A stretch of DNA of 63,846 nucleotides from an uncultured Ruminococcus sp. (GCA_902762375.1 CACWNY010000002.1:1-63846), one strand, 5' to 3'. Positions 34,682 through 43,053 are shown, numbered from the stretch's first letter. The notes: generated from the sequence alone by a model not told the origin. A program made the numbers and translations.

Positions 34682-35262
34682 TGTTGAAAATGTGGAAACA
34701 GCAAATGTTGAAAATGTTGAAAACTTTGTGCAAAGGGTGAGTTTTCAACATTTTCAACGGTGAATTGATGTTGAAAACCTGTTGAAAATGTTGAAAGTGT
34801 TGAAAATGTTGAAAACTTTGAAAACAGCAAAAAAAGTTTTCAACAATTCAATGTGGAAAACCGTTTGTGTATGTTGAAAACTATGTGGAAAAGTCAAATC
34901 CTTAAAGTTTTCACAATGACAGATTTTGAAGAAGAAAAAATGTTGAAAACTATGTGGAAAATGAGGAAAACTCCGAAAAAATTCCTCAATTCATAAAGAG
35001 AATTGTCTTTTGTTATTATGGAAAACAGCGTTATGTGATAAATCGTTACGGCTATCACCTGATTTTGAGATATCGACAGATTTAATAACTTTTATGAAAT
35101 TCAGCTAAAAAAATGGCTTATTTTTTTCTATTATAGAAATTTTAAAAAGTTTTCCACATTTTCCACATTTTCCACATGTGGAAAACCGTTTTTTCAATTT
35201 TTGCAAAAAATTTTTGAAAATTGAGTTTTCCACATTTTCCACATTTCAACAAGTTTTCCACA
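34682..35262. other. Array of DnaA-box-like 9-mers around an AT-rich core: candidate replication origin or DnaA-binding centre
   Basis: The gene-free region 34603-35649 carries more than twenty 9-mers of the type TGT(T/G)GAAAA or its complement TTTTC(A/C)ACA. On the left (34682-34961) most read TGTTGAAAA or TGTGGAAAA, with four exactly abutting at 34780-34815 and exact TGTGGAAAA at 34852, 34884 and 34953. On the right (35150-35262) most read TTTTCCACA, with three abutting at 35150, 35159 and 35168, then 35226, 35235 and 35254. They face an AT-rich core (about 34962-35149). TTTTCCACA is one base from the DnaA box TTATCCACA. Genes on the left are transcribed leftward and those on the right rightward. 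dnaA itself is not in the window, so this is inference. Confidence 0.5.
34707..34758. repeat. 18-bp perfect inverted repeat within the 9-mer array
   Basis: GTTGAAAATGTTGAAAAC at 34707-34724 is the exact complement of 34741-34758 across a 16-base loop, and the same 18-mer recurs directly at 34799-34816. It is a doublet of the array 9-mer. Confidence 0.75.
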
Positions 35263-35346
35263 ATCTTTCAACAATTTTCGATTTTGTAAACTTTTTTCTG
35301 AAGAAATCCCTCTTATTTTTCATATAAAAATGTATATTATCGGATT

Positions 35347-35452
35347 GGGGAGTTTAAGGGCTTTGCCCTTAAAAATCCCACAAGTGGCTTTGCCCCCCTC
35401 CCACCACTTTTTGAAAAAAGTGGACAAAAACTTTTAAGCTCACTTCGTTCGG
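35347..35452 (-). repeat. Dispersed hairpin repeat, copy 17, reverse
   Basis: AAGGGCTTTGCCCTT, a damaged h2 (CAAGTGGCTTTGCCCC), CCACTTTTTGAAAAAAGTGG, and the GCTCACTTCGTTCGGG end. It separates the 9-mer array from the promoter of the VTC operon. Confidence 0.8.
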
Positions 35453-35584
35453 GAAAGTCTGAGGGAATGTTACACTTCTGGTTTATGATACAATATACCA
35501 TAATATAGTCTACCACAAAATGTCAAAACATCAAGATAATTTCAGAAATTGGCGTGAAAATAATTTTTTCAAAAAACTTTTGAA

Positions 35585-35623
35585 ATTTAAAGTTCATTTA
35601 AAGTTCGGCTGATATACTATAAT
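35585..35623 (+). promoter_or_regulatory. Promoter of the VTC operon with an 11-bp direct repeat over the -35 region
   Basis: ATTTAAAGTTC occurs twice in exact tandem (35585-35595, 35596-35606), ending 11 bases before TATAAT (35618-35623). No good -35 hexamer is present. Direct repeats of the form TTTAAA-N5-TTTAAA with helical-turn spacing at this position are typical binding sites of OmpR/PhoB-type activators such as CiaR. An activator-dependent promoter is therefore likely. Confidence 0.6.
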
Positions 35624-35649
35624 CACAGAAAACGAAAGGGGAAATGAAC

Positions 35650-36414
35650 ATGAGTTATCAGAATATATTTAAAAGGTACGAAATCAAGTACATCATCACT
35701 AAAGAACAAAAAGCTGAACTGGAAAAGCTGATGAGCCTATATATGAATGCAGATAAGTATGGAAGAAGTACAATATGTAACATTTATTATGATACTCCCG
35801 ATTATCTCCTTGTCAGGCGTTCCAACGACAAACCCGAATATAAGGAAAAACTCAGGGTGAGAAGTTACGGTACAGCAAAAAAAGACAGTACGGTATTTGT
35901 AGAGCTGAAAAAGAAATACAACTCTGTAGTTTACAAAAGGCGTATCGACATGACAGAAAAACAGGCGGAACGATTTTTAGTGGACAGAACAGAAAAGCCG
36001 AACTCTCAGATTGCAAGAGAAATTGACTACTGTTTTGAACGCTATGCAGATTTACAGCCGAAAGTATTTTTATCATACAAACGACAGGCTTTTTACAGCA
36101 AGACAGATGACAATTTCCGAATGACTTTTGACGAAAACATCTTATGGAGAGATTATGACCTTTCCTTATGCAATGGCGTTTATGGAACACCCGTACTTGA
36201 CGAAGATAAAGTATTGTTGGAAGTCAAGACAGCAGGAGCAATTCCGCTTTGGTTGATTGAATTTCTCAGTGTCAATAAAATCTACAAAACCTCATTTTCA
36301 AAATATGGTACGGCATACACACAGATATTCAAAAGAAATCAACATCAGAAAGAACAGATAAACGAAACAGCAAATTTGATTTTACATCAGCCACTTGAAA
36401 AGATGGCAGTATAA
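35650..36414 (+). CDS. VTC-domain protein (polyphosphate polymerase-like)
   Basis: This 254-residue cytoplasmic protein is a stand-alone VTC tunnel domain: FKRYEIKYIITKEQKAEL, ICNIYYDTPDYLLVRRS, KEKLRVRSYG, VFVELKKKYNSVVYKRRI and LLEVKTAGAIPLWL. The basic residues in these strands and the acidic pairs match the nucleotide/polyphosphate-binding tunnel of the yeast VTC4 family. In bacteria these proteins are associated with cell-envelope or spore-coat CotH loci. The ATG at 35650 is eight bases after AAAGGGG; an ATG at 35644 is too close. It heads a three-gene unit with the DUF4956 and beta-helix lipoprotein genes. Confidence 0.85.
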   Translation: MSYQNIFKRYEIKYIITKEQKAELEKLMSLYMNADKYGRSTICNIYYDTPDYLLVRRSNDKPEYKEKLRVRSYGTAKKDSTVFVELKKKYNSVVYKRRIDMTEKQAERFLVDRTEKPNSQIAREIDYCFERYADLQPKVFLSYKRQAFYSKTDDNFRMTFDENILWRDYDLSLCNGVYGTPVLDEDKVLLEVKTAGAIPLWLIEFLSVNKIYKTSFSKYGTAYTQIFKRNQHQKEQINETANLILHQPLEKMAV

Positions 36415-36433
36415 TAATAAGGGGGATATCACT

Positions 36434-37120
36434 ATGACAAGCGCAATTTTTAAAGGGATTTTCGATACAAGCACACAAGCAACCGTTTCCGTAGAGAATT
36501 TTCTGTTATGTATGACAGTTTCACTGCTGATAGGCATATTTCTTGCTTTTGTCTATACTGTGAAAAACAAATACACCAAGAGTTTTCTTATGACACTGGC
36601 AGTCTTACCGACAGTGGTATGTGTGGTAATTATGATGGTCAACGGTAATATCGGAACAGGTGTAGCGGTTACAGGAGCATTCAGTTTAGTCAGATTTCGT
36701 TCAGCTCCGGGCAATGCCAAAGAAATTGCGACAATTTTCTTAGCAATGGGTGCAGGATCAATGACAGGCATGGGTTATCTGGGATATGCTGTATTATTTT
36801 CTCTGATAATGGGTATCATCATTGTACTTTACAACCTCTCAAGTTTCGGAGATAAAACAGGCGACAAAATATTACGCATCACCATTCCTGAAGACCTTGA
36901 CTATAATGAACTTTTCGATGACCTTATGAAACAGTATACCAACAATTACGAAGTTGTTTCTGTAAAGACAACCAACATGGGTAGTATGTTCAAACTCACC
37001 TATAATATCACTTTAAAAGACAGTTCACTGGAAAAGAAATTCATTGATGACCTCCGTTGCAGAAACGGTAATCTTGAAATCAGTATTTCCAAACCTGAAA
37101 TGAATACCAATGAACTGTAA
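36434..37120 (+). CDS. DUF4956 membrane protein
   Basis: This 228-residue protein has about four membrane segments (about residues 20-150) with the conserved NGNIGTGVAVTGAFSLVRFRSAPGNAKEIATIF. A C-terminal cytoplasmic domain follows from about 160 (LRITIPEDLDYNELFDDLM). DUF4956 genes regularly neighbour VTC and CotH-like genes, and a shared membrane-linked process is assumed, but the activity is unknown. AGGGGGAT lies before the ATG at 36434, which is 19 bases after the VTC stop codon, so they form one operon. Confidence 0.85.
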   Translation: MTSAIFKGIFDTSTQATVSVENFLLCMTVSLLIGIFLAFVYTVKNKYTKSFLMTLAVLPTVVCVVIMMVNGNIGTGVAVTGAFSLVRFRSAPGNAKEIATIFLAMGAGSMTGMGYLGYAVLFSLIMGIIIVLYNLSSFGDKTGDKILRITIPEDLDYNELFDDLMKQYTNNYEVVSVKTTNMGSMFKLTYNITLKDSSLEKKFIDDLRCRNGNLEISISKPEMNTNEL

Positions 37121-37237
37121 GATAAATCCATACAAAAGCCCCTGAAAAAATCAATATTTACCGTTCATTTCTTAAACTCCGTTGCAGAAACGGGAATAAC
37201 AGAGATGGAATCTATGACACAGATATTCAGGGGCTTT
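37052..37237 (+). repeat. 17-bp direct duplication and a long-loop hairpin before the lipoprotein gene
   Basis: CTCCGTTGCAGAAACGG occurs at 37052-37068 (inside the DUF4956 gene) and again at 37177-37193. Between 37135-37146 and 37226-37237, AAAGCCCCTGAA pairs with TTCAGGGGCTTT across about 80 bases. A fold of this kind just before the lipoprotein gene could weaken or end read-through from the upstream genes. Confidence 0.5.
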
Positions 37238-37306
37238 ACGATTTTATTCTTATCCCTAACAAATAACATCAATCCAAAATATGAATTTTACTTAGGAGGT
37301 AACACC

Positions 37307-39340
37307 ATGAAAAAATTGACAAAAAAGAATTTAACAGCTATGATTATCAGTCTTGCATTAATTATGTCTTTTGTCGGTTGTTCCACGACAAACAATACGA
37401 CCTCTGATGACAATACGACTGCTACGATAAACAGTAATCAAAATGATACAGATAAAAATGATACTACATCTTCTGACAGTTCATCAAAAGTAAAAACGAC
37501 TTCTTCAACATCTGCTGACGATATGTTTACCAGCCGTGACAAAGAAGTTGGCTATGATGACACTACTTCCGTTACTATCACCCTCGCCGACAACAAAACC
37601 TCCTCCAGCGACAACTCTGTTACTGTAGACGGCAATACCGTTACCATTACTAAAGAAGGTACCTATATCCTCTCAGGTACATTGACAAACGGTCAGATTA
37701 TTGTTGATACAGACAGTTCCCAAAAAGTTCAGTTAGTTCTCAACGGTGTCAATATCAACTGCGAAACAAGTTCAGCAATCTATGTCAAACAGGCTGACAA
37801 GGTATTTATCACTCTTGCTAACGGCAGCGAAAATACGCTCTCTAATTCCAAAGAATTTGTCAATACCGATGATGAAGAAATAGATGCTGTTATCTATTCC
37901 AAAGATGATATTACTTTCAACGGTTCAGGCAAACTCACCGTCAATGCAAAATATGGACACGGTATTGTATCAAAAGATGACCTTGTCTTTACCAGCGGTA
38001 CTTATACAGTGACAGCACAAAACCACGCTTTATCAGGTAAAGATAGTGTTCGTATAGCAGACGGTACATTCAACCTCACTGCAGGTAAAGACGGTATCCA
38101 CAGCGAAAATACCAAAGATACTGACAAAGGCTTTATCTATATCGAAAACGGTACATTCAAAATTACTTCTGACGGTGACGGCATGGACGCTTCTTTAAGT
38201 TGCCAGATTGTAAGCGGAACTATAGACATTACTTCAGGTGGCGGAGTTTCTAATGCTACACAGAAACAGGATAATGATATGATGTTCGGCAGAAACTTCA
38301 ATCAGAATAATACCAATACCTCCTCTGATGAAGATTCAACCAGTACCAAAGGTATCAAAGCAGACGGTGATATTACGATATCAGGCGGAACAGTCAATAT
38401 CAATTCTTCTGACGATGCTTTACATTCCAATACTAATCTCAATATTACTAAAGGTACGCTTACCATTTCTACAGGCGATGACGCTATACACGCCGACAGC
38501 AATACCGCTATCAGTGGCGGAACAATCAACATCACAAAGAGTTATGAGGGTATCGAAGGACAGACAATCGAAATTTCAGGTGGAGATATTACCCTTTACG
38601 CAACTGATGATGGTATCAATGCCGCAGGCGGTAATGACCAGAGTGGTTTCGGTGGCAATATGAAACAGGATATGTTCGCAAGTGATGACAATGCCTATAT
38701 CAAAATTTCAGGCGGTAAAATCGTTATCAATGCAGATGGTGACGGTGTAGACTCTAACGGTAATCTCTATGTCAGTGGTGGAGAAACTTATGTCAACGGT
38801 CCTACCAACAACGGCAACGGTGCATTGGATTATAACGGTGACGCACAAATTACAGGCGGTATCTTTGTAGCCGTCGGAGCAAGCGGAATGGCTCAGAACT
38901 TTGGCAGTAATTCTACACAGGGTTCAATCATGGTCAACACTTCTTCAAATACAAGCGGTGACATCACTCTGAAAGACAGTTCAGGCAATACAATTTTGAC
39001 CTATTCCCCCACTAAAACTTATAATTCTGTTGTCGTCAGTACACCCGATATCAAAAAGGGCAACACTTATACCCTCACTGCTAACGGTACAGATACAACT
39101 GTTGAAATGACAGACATCATTTACGGCAATTCCAACGGTATGGGCATGGGCGGTATGCAAGGCGGTATGCGTGGTGGTATGGATAACATGACACCTCCTG
39201 ATATGAACGGTAATACAGACGGTAATTTCAAAGGCGGTATGCGTGGCAGAATGAACTCTGATAACAATACCACGCAAATGCCAAACGGCAATCAACTCAA
39301 TGATAACAACAATAATACAGATAATACCATTTCAGTGTAA
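37307..39340 (+). CDS. Cthe_2159-like carbohydrate-binding beta-helix lipoprotein
   Basis: This 677-residue surface lipoprotein starts MKKLTKKNLTAMIISLALI and has the lipobox FVGC (Cys25). A Thr/Ser/Asn-rich linker (25-100) follows, then a long parallel beta-helix with repeated units such as GDITISGGTVNINSSDDALHS, ISTGDDAIHADSNTAISGGT and IKISGGKIVINADGDGVDSN. The Asp and Asn ladder suggests calcium and acidic polysaccharide binding, as shown for Clostridium thermocellum Cthe_2159. The C-terminal tail is rich in glycine and methionine (GMGMGGMQGGMRGGM) and asparagine. AGGAGG precedes the ATG by seven bases. It is the third gene after VTC and DUF4956 and may need them for export or modification. 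Confidence 0.8.
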   Translation: MKKLTKKNLTAMIISLALIMSFVGCSTTNNTTSDDNTTATINSNQNDTDKNDTTSSDSSSKVKTTSSTSADDMFTSRDKEVGYDDTTSVTITLADNKTSSSDNSVTVDGNTVTITKEGTYILSGTLTNGQIIVDTDSSQKVQLVLNGVNINCETSSAIYVKQADKVFITLANGSENTLSNSKEFVNTDDEEIDAVIYSKDDITFNGSGKLTVNAKYGHGIVSKDDLVFTSGTYTVTAQNHALSGKDSVRIADGTFNLTAGKDGIHSENTKDTDKGFIYIENGTFKITSDGDGMDASLSCQIVSGTIDITSGGGVSNATQKQDNDMMFGRNFNQNNTNTSSDEDSTSTKGIKADGDITISGGTVNINSSDDALHSNTNLNITKGTLTISTGDDAIHADSNTAISGGTINITKSYEGIEGQTIEISGGDITLYATDDGINAAGGNDQSGFGGNMKQDMFASDDNAYIKISGGKIVINADGDGVDSNGNLYVSGGETYVNGPTNNGNGALDYNGDAQITGGIFVAVGASGMAQNFGSNSTQGSIMVNTSSNTSGDITLKDSSGNTILTYSPTKTYNSVVVSTPDIKKGNTYTLTANGTDTTVEMTDIIYGNSNGMGMGGMQGGMRGGMDNMTPPDMNGNTDGNFKGGMRGRMNSDNNTTQMPNGNQLNDNNNNTDNTISV

Positions 39341-39365
39341 TCCCCCCTATATACTAACCCCAAAG

Positions 39366-39399
39366 CAAGACTTCCGTGTAAAAGCGGAAGTCTTGTTGT
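39366..39399 (+). terminator. Terminator of the VTC operon
   Basis: CAAGACTTCCG pairs with CGGAAGTCTTG around an eight-base loop and is followed by TTGTT, 25 bases after the lipoprotein stop codon. Confidence 0.75.
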
Positions 39400-39408
39400 T
39401 ATCCTTGT

Positions 39409-39514
39409 ATAGCTGTGACAATTAAAAGTTTTTTGTCCACTTTTTTTCAAAAAAGTGGGCGGGATTTTCAAGGGTGCAACCCTTGAACAGGGGTTCGGGG
39501 ACAGCGTCCCCGAT
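39409..39514 (+). repeat. Dispersed hairpin repeat, copy 18, forward
   Basis: h1 CCACTTTTTTTCAAAAAAGTGG, then CAAGGGTGCAACCCTTG and CGGGGACAGCGTCCCCG. It lies between the VTC operon terminator and the copA promoter, its last bases four short of the -35 box. Confidence 0.85.
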
Positions 39515-39518
39515 TGTC

Positions 39519-39546
39519 TTGACAAAATTATAATAATTTATATAAT
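39519..39546 (+). promoter_or_regulatory. Sigma-A promoter of copA
   Basis: TTGACA (39519-39524) and TATAAT (39541-39546) are 16 bases apart. The spacer AAATTATAATAATTTA is very close to that of the ZIP promoter. Just downstream, AGTTATAGAAAACTAATT (39549-39566) is an imperfect inverted repeat at the place of the ZIP operator. Confidence 0.75.
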
Positions 39547-39587
39547 TAAGTTATAGAAAACTAATTCTGATAACAAGGAGTGAGTGT

Positions 39588-42149
39588 ATGAAAAAAGAAA
39601 ACTATAATGTGACTGGTATGACTTGTGCTGCTTGCAGTGCCAGAGTAGAAAAAACAGTTGCTAAACTTGACGGCATTGACAATGTATCTGTCAATCTGCT
39701 GACGAACAGCATGGAGGTAAACTATGACCCGAATATTTTAACTTCTGACAATATTATCTCTGCTGTAGAAAAGGCAGGTTATGGGGCAAATCTCAAAAAT
39801 CAGAATACTAATAAACCAAAATCATATACCGTAACAGATGAAACAACGCAAATCAAAAAAAGACTGATTTCCTCTTTAGTGTTTCTGCTACCGCTTTTTT
39901 ATGTTTCTATGGGACATATGATAGGTTTACCGCTACCACATTTTCTTCACGGTGACGGCAATGCTTTGACTTTTGCCTTCACCCAATTCTTATTGGTCGT
40001 TCCGATTGTATTCATCAACTTTCACTATTTTAAAAACGGTTTTAAAAATCTCTTTCATCTCAGTCCTAATATGGATTCCCTCATTGCTATCGGTTCAGGT
40101 GCGTCTGTTGTTTACGGTATTTTCGCTATTTACCGTATAGGTTGGGGTTACGGTCATCATGTTCCCGAAATTGCCGTAAAATATTCCATGAACCTGTATT
40201 TTGAATCTGCAGGAATGATTTTGACTTTGATTACTCTCGGCAAATTTCTGGAAAGTCGTGCCAAACGAAAAACAACTGATGCTATCACCAGACTTATCAA
40301 TCTCAGACCGCAGAGTGCTTTCGTTATCCGTGACGGAAATACCGTAGAAACAGATATTAACGATGTTATCAAAGGCGATATTGTTGTTGTTAAACCTGGT
40401 GCCATTATCCCTGTTGACGGTATCATTATCAAAGGTGACTGTACAGTTGACGAATCCGTTATCAGTGGCGAAAGTATGCCTGTTGAAAAACATGAGGGCG
40501 ATACCGTTACAGGTGCTACTGTCAACAAAAGCGGTTATATCGAAATCAAAGCGACAAAAATCGGTGAGGACAGCACTTTAAATCAGATTATCAGACTTGT
40601 TGAAGAAGCCTCTGCTACCAAAGCACCTGTTGCCAAAATTGCGGATAAAATCAGCGGTGTATTTGTTCCCATTGTTATCGGTATTGCTTTAGTATCAGCG
40701 ATGGTATGGTTGATTGTCGGACAGACCTTTGAATTTGCTTTATCAACGGGAATTTCTGTACTTGTCATATCCTGTCCTTGTGCATTGGGTCTGGCTACGC
40801 CTACCGCTATCATGACGGGTACAGGTCGTTCGGCACAAATGGGAATTTTGATTAAGTCCGCTGAATGTCTGGAAACTTCAGGAAAAATTGATACCGTTGT
40901 TCTGGACAAAACAGGTACACTCACTACAGGAAAACCACAGGTTACAGATATCATGGTCTTTGATTTTGACAGGAAAATATTGATTGATATTGCTACTTCT
41001 ATCGAAAAATTCTCTGAACACCCTCTGGCAAAAGCAGTTGTGGAATACGGTGAAAAGAAAAATTATTCAGCTGTTACCGTCAGTAATTTTGAAAACTATG
41101 GTGGTATGGGAATATCGGCAATCGTAGAAAGCAATACTTTCTTTGCAGGCAACACACGATTAATGCAAATGCAAAATATCAACACGGAACGCTTTAACGA
41201 TACTCTCGAAACCCTTGCCCGACAGGGAAAAACACCATTGTTTTTTGCGGAAAATCAGCGTATAATAGGTATCATGGCTGTAGCAGATGTCATTAAAGAA
41301 ACAAGTAAAATGGCTGTTCGTGAACTGAAAGATATGAACATTGATGTTGTTATGCTGACGGGCGACAATCAGACCACCGCCAAAGCGATTGCTGAAGATT
41401 GCGGTATTGATAAAGTTTTTGCACAGGTACTTCCACAAGACAAAGAAGAAAAAGTCAGACAGTTACAAAGCGAAAATAAAATTGTTGCTATGGTAGGCGA
41501 TGGTATCAATGATGCTCCTGCACTGGTCAGGGCTGATGTTGGTATTGCTATAGGGGCAGGCACGGATATTGCCATTGAAAGTGCTGATGTCGTATTGGTC
41601 AAAAGCAATCTGACCGATATCGTGCGGTTAATTCAGCTCAGCCGAAGAACGATGAAAAATATTAAAGAAAATCTTTTTTGGGCATTAATCTACAATTCTA
41701 TTGGTATACCGATAGCCAGTGGTGTATTTTACAGCCTTTGGGGGTGGCAGATGAACCCTATGTATGGTGCATTGGCAATGAGTATGAGTTCTGTATGTGT
41801 GGTGACAAATGCTTTACGCTTACGCAGATTTACCCCGAAATTCAGATATTACAGCGATGAGAATAATAGTACTCTTTCGACTGATGATAATAATATCGAA
41901 AACGATGAACCGGAAACGGAGGATAACACAATGACAAAAAAAGTATTGATTGATGGTATGATGTGCGAACACTGTTCAGGCAGAGTAGAACAGGCACTCA
42001 ACAACATTGACGGTGTTACCGCAAGTGTAAACCTCAAAAAGAAAACGGCAACTGTTAAAGGTGATGTTTCTGACGAAACGATTAAAACAGTCGTTAAAGA
42101 AGCAGGTTATACGGTTGTGGAAATCAAACAGTCGCAATTTCCTTTTTGA
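39588..42149 (+). CDS. copA: Copper-translocating P1B-type ATPase with a C-terminal CopZ-like domain
   Basis: This 853-residue pump exports Cu(I). It has an N-terminal HMA domain with MTCAACSARVE (C13, C16), eight membrane helices, the metal site CPC (396-398) and the phosphorylation loop with Asp440 in LDKTGTLTTG. HP is in SEHPLAKAV, TGDN at 591-594 and GDGINDAPAL follows from about 637. The C-terminus carries a second HMA domain (782-853) with GMMCEHCSGRVE after an acidic linker, which is unusual because extra HMA domains normally sit at the N-terminus. A perfect ribosome binding site in front of Met782 suggests that the domain is also made alone. The start follows AAGGAG. Confidence 0.95.
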   Translation: MKKENYNVTGMTCAACSARVEKTVAKLDGIDNVSVNLLTNSMEVNYDPNILTSDNIISAVEKAGYGANLKNQNTNKPKSYTVTDETTQIKKRLISSLVFLLPLFYVSMGHMIGLPLPHFLHGDGNALTFAFTQFLLVVPIVFINFHYFKNGFKNLFHLSPNMDSLIAIGSGASVVYGIFAIYRIGWGYGHHVPEIAVKYSMNLYFESAGMILTLITLGKFLESRAKRKTTDAITRLINLRPQSAFVIRDGNTVETDINDVIKGDIVVVKPGAIIPVDGIIIKGDCTVDESVISGESMPVEKHEGDTVTGATVNKSGYIEIKATKIGEDSTLNQIIRLVEEASATKAPVAKIADKISGVFVPIVIGIALVSAMVWLIVGQTFEFALSTGISVLVISCPCALGLATPTAIMTGTGRSAQMGILIKSAECLETSGKIDTVVLDKTGTLTTGKPQVTDIMVFDFDRKILIDIATSIEKFSEHPLAKAVVEYGEKKNYSAVTVSNFENYGGMGISAIVESNTFFAGNTRLMQMQNINTERFNDTLETLARQGKTPLFFAENQRIIGIMAVADVIKETSKMAVRELKDMNIDVVMLTGDNQTTAKAIAEDCGIDKVFAQVLPQDKEEKVRQLQSENKIVAMVGDGINDAPALVRADVGIAIGAGTDIAIESADVVLVKSNLTDIVRLIQLSRRTMKNIKENLFWALIYNSIGIPIASGVFYSLWGWQMNPMYGALAMSMSSVCVVTNALRLRRFTPKFRYYSDENNSTLSTDDNNIENDEPETEDNTMTKKVLIDGMMCEHCSGRVEQALNNIDGVTASVNLKKKTATVKGDVSDETIKTVVKEAGYTVVEIKQSQFPF
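41918..42149 (+). CDS. copZ: Probable internal translation start giving a free CopZ-like copper chaperone
   Basis: GGAGG (41918-41922) lies exactly eight bases before an in-frame ATG (41931) inside copA. The resulting 72-residue protein starts MTKKVLIDGMMCEHCSGRVE and is a complete HMA domain of normal CopZ length, with both copper cysteines. Separate CopZ chaperones are normally encoded next to copA, and Escherichia coli makes a chaperone from inside copA by frameshifting. Here one message would yield both the fused pump and the free chaperone. The internal start is inferred from the site, spacing and domain border. Confidence 0.6.
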
Positions 42150-42160
42150 AAATCAAAATG

Positions 42161-42201
42161 AAAAAAGTGTGCAGGTCAGATTATCGCTTGCACACTTTTT
42201 T
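42161..42201 (+). terminator. Terminator of copA
   Basis: AAAAAAGTGTGCA pairs with TGCACACTTTTTT around a 15-base loop, starting 11 bases after the stop codon. Confidence 0.85.
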
Positions 42202-42217
42202 ATTTCAGCACTTTTTT

Positions 42218-42372
42218 CAAAATTTGCGACAGCAAATTTTCCAGAAAAGTTTTTGTCCACTTTTTTCAAAAAGTGGACAGGGTCAAGGGGCGGTAGCCCC
42301 TTGTGGGATTTTAAAGGGCAACGCCCTTTAATTCCCCGAAAAAATTCAAAATTGCGTAAGCAAATTTTGTTA
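42218..42372 (+). repeat. Dispersed hairpin repeat, copy 19, forward, with an h4 unit at both ends
   Basis: AAAATTTGCGACAGCAAATTTT precedes h1, then CAAGGGGCGGTAGCCCCTTG, AAAGGGCAACGCCCTTT and a final h4. It follows the copA terminator. Confidence 0.83.
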
Positions 42373-42480
42373 CATTATAAAAATTTCTATTTGTCGTATA
42401 AAATCATGAACCGATGTTGTGTTTTTTTGAAAAAAGGTTTATAATCTTTGCTATCAATAAATAAAAAAGAGGGATTTGCG

Positions 42481-42960
42481 ATGGAAAATATTCCTGTCAC
42501 CAACGGTTACTGTCCGCACTGTGGTAAAAAAATTTCGGGTTATAACCAATCATCAAGAGATTTCGGAACACCTGTACGGTATTGTAAACACTGTCAGAAA
42601 CCTTATCTTGATACACGCTATATTGAATTAGCAGTAGAGGGCTATAATCCGAATTATCTGACAACCAAAATGGGAATACGAATTTTGTTAATAGGAATTA
42701 TCGGAACAGTATTGGCAGGAGGAATAAATTTACTGAACTATTATAACGGTTATTATTCTTTGCGTGCAGTATTATGCAGTGTACTTGGACTAATACTGAT
42801 AATTATTGGTATTGTGGATATTATCAGAGTAAAAACAGGACTGAAAGCGAAAAGTCTGGAAAAGAAAAGGACGGAATCTGTACAAAGATTACAAGATAGA
42901 GCGTATGCCTTAACCTTAAAAAACTGCGGTTATAATGTTCCACAGGAATATCTGGAATAA
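42481..42960 (+). CDS. Zinc-ribbon membrane protein, unknown function
   Basis: This 159-residue protein begins with a zinc ribbon (CPHCGK at about residue 11 and CKHCQK about 25 residues later) followed by two membrane segments (about 65-85 and 95-118) and a basic cytoplasmic helix. AGAGGGA lies seven bases before the ATG at 42481; the frame open from 42448 lacks a site. The family is not recognised. A short terminator follows, then two parS sites. Confidence 0.65.
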   Translation: MENIPVTNGYCPHCGKKISGYNQSSRDFGTPVRYCKHCQKPYLDTRYIELAVEGYNPNYLTTKMGIRILLIGIIGTVLAGGINLLNYYNGYYSLRAVLCSVLGLILIIIGIVDIIRVKTGLKAKSLEKKRTESVQRLQDRAYALTLKNCGYNVPQEYLE

Positions 42961-42969
42961 TCTGTTTTC

Positions 42970-42996
42970 GTGCCGTGTAACAAACGGCATTTTTTG
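42970..42996 (+). terminator. Terminator of the zinc-ribbon gene
   Basis: TGCCGT pairs with ACGGCA around a seven-base loop and is followed by TTTTTTGTTTT, 10 bases after the stop codon. Confidence 0.75.
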
Positions 42997-43014
42997 TTTT
43001 ATGATAAACAGTAA

Positions 43015-43030
43015 TGTTTCACGTGAAACA
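43015..43030. promoter_or_regulatory. parS site 1
   Basis: TGTTTCACGTGAAACA is an exact 16-bp palindrome and matches the bacterial parS consensus bound by ParB. It is intergenic, between the zinc-ribbon gene and pyk. Confidence 0.93.
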
Positions 43031-43053
43031 TTCGGAAAAATATCCGCAAAGAG

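Noticed and set aside
34682..35262. CRISPR-like array
   Set aside because: The repeated units are 9-mers that abut or overlap with no spacers of constant length, and no cas gene is present.
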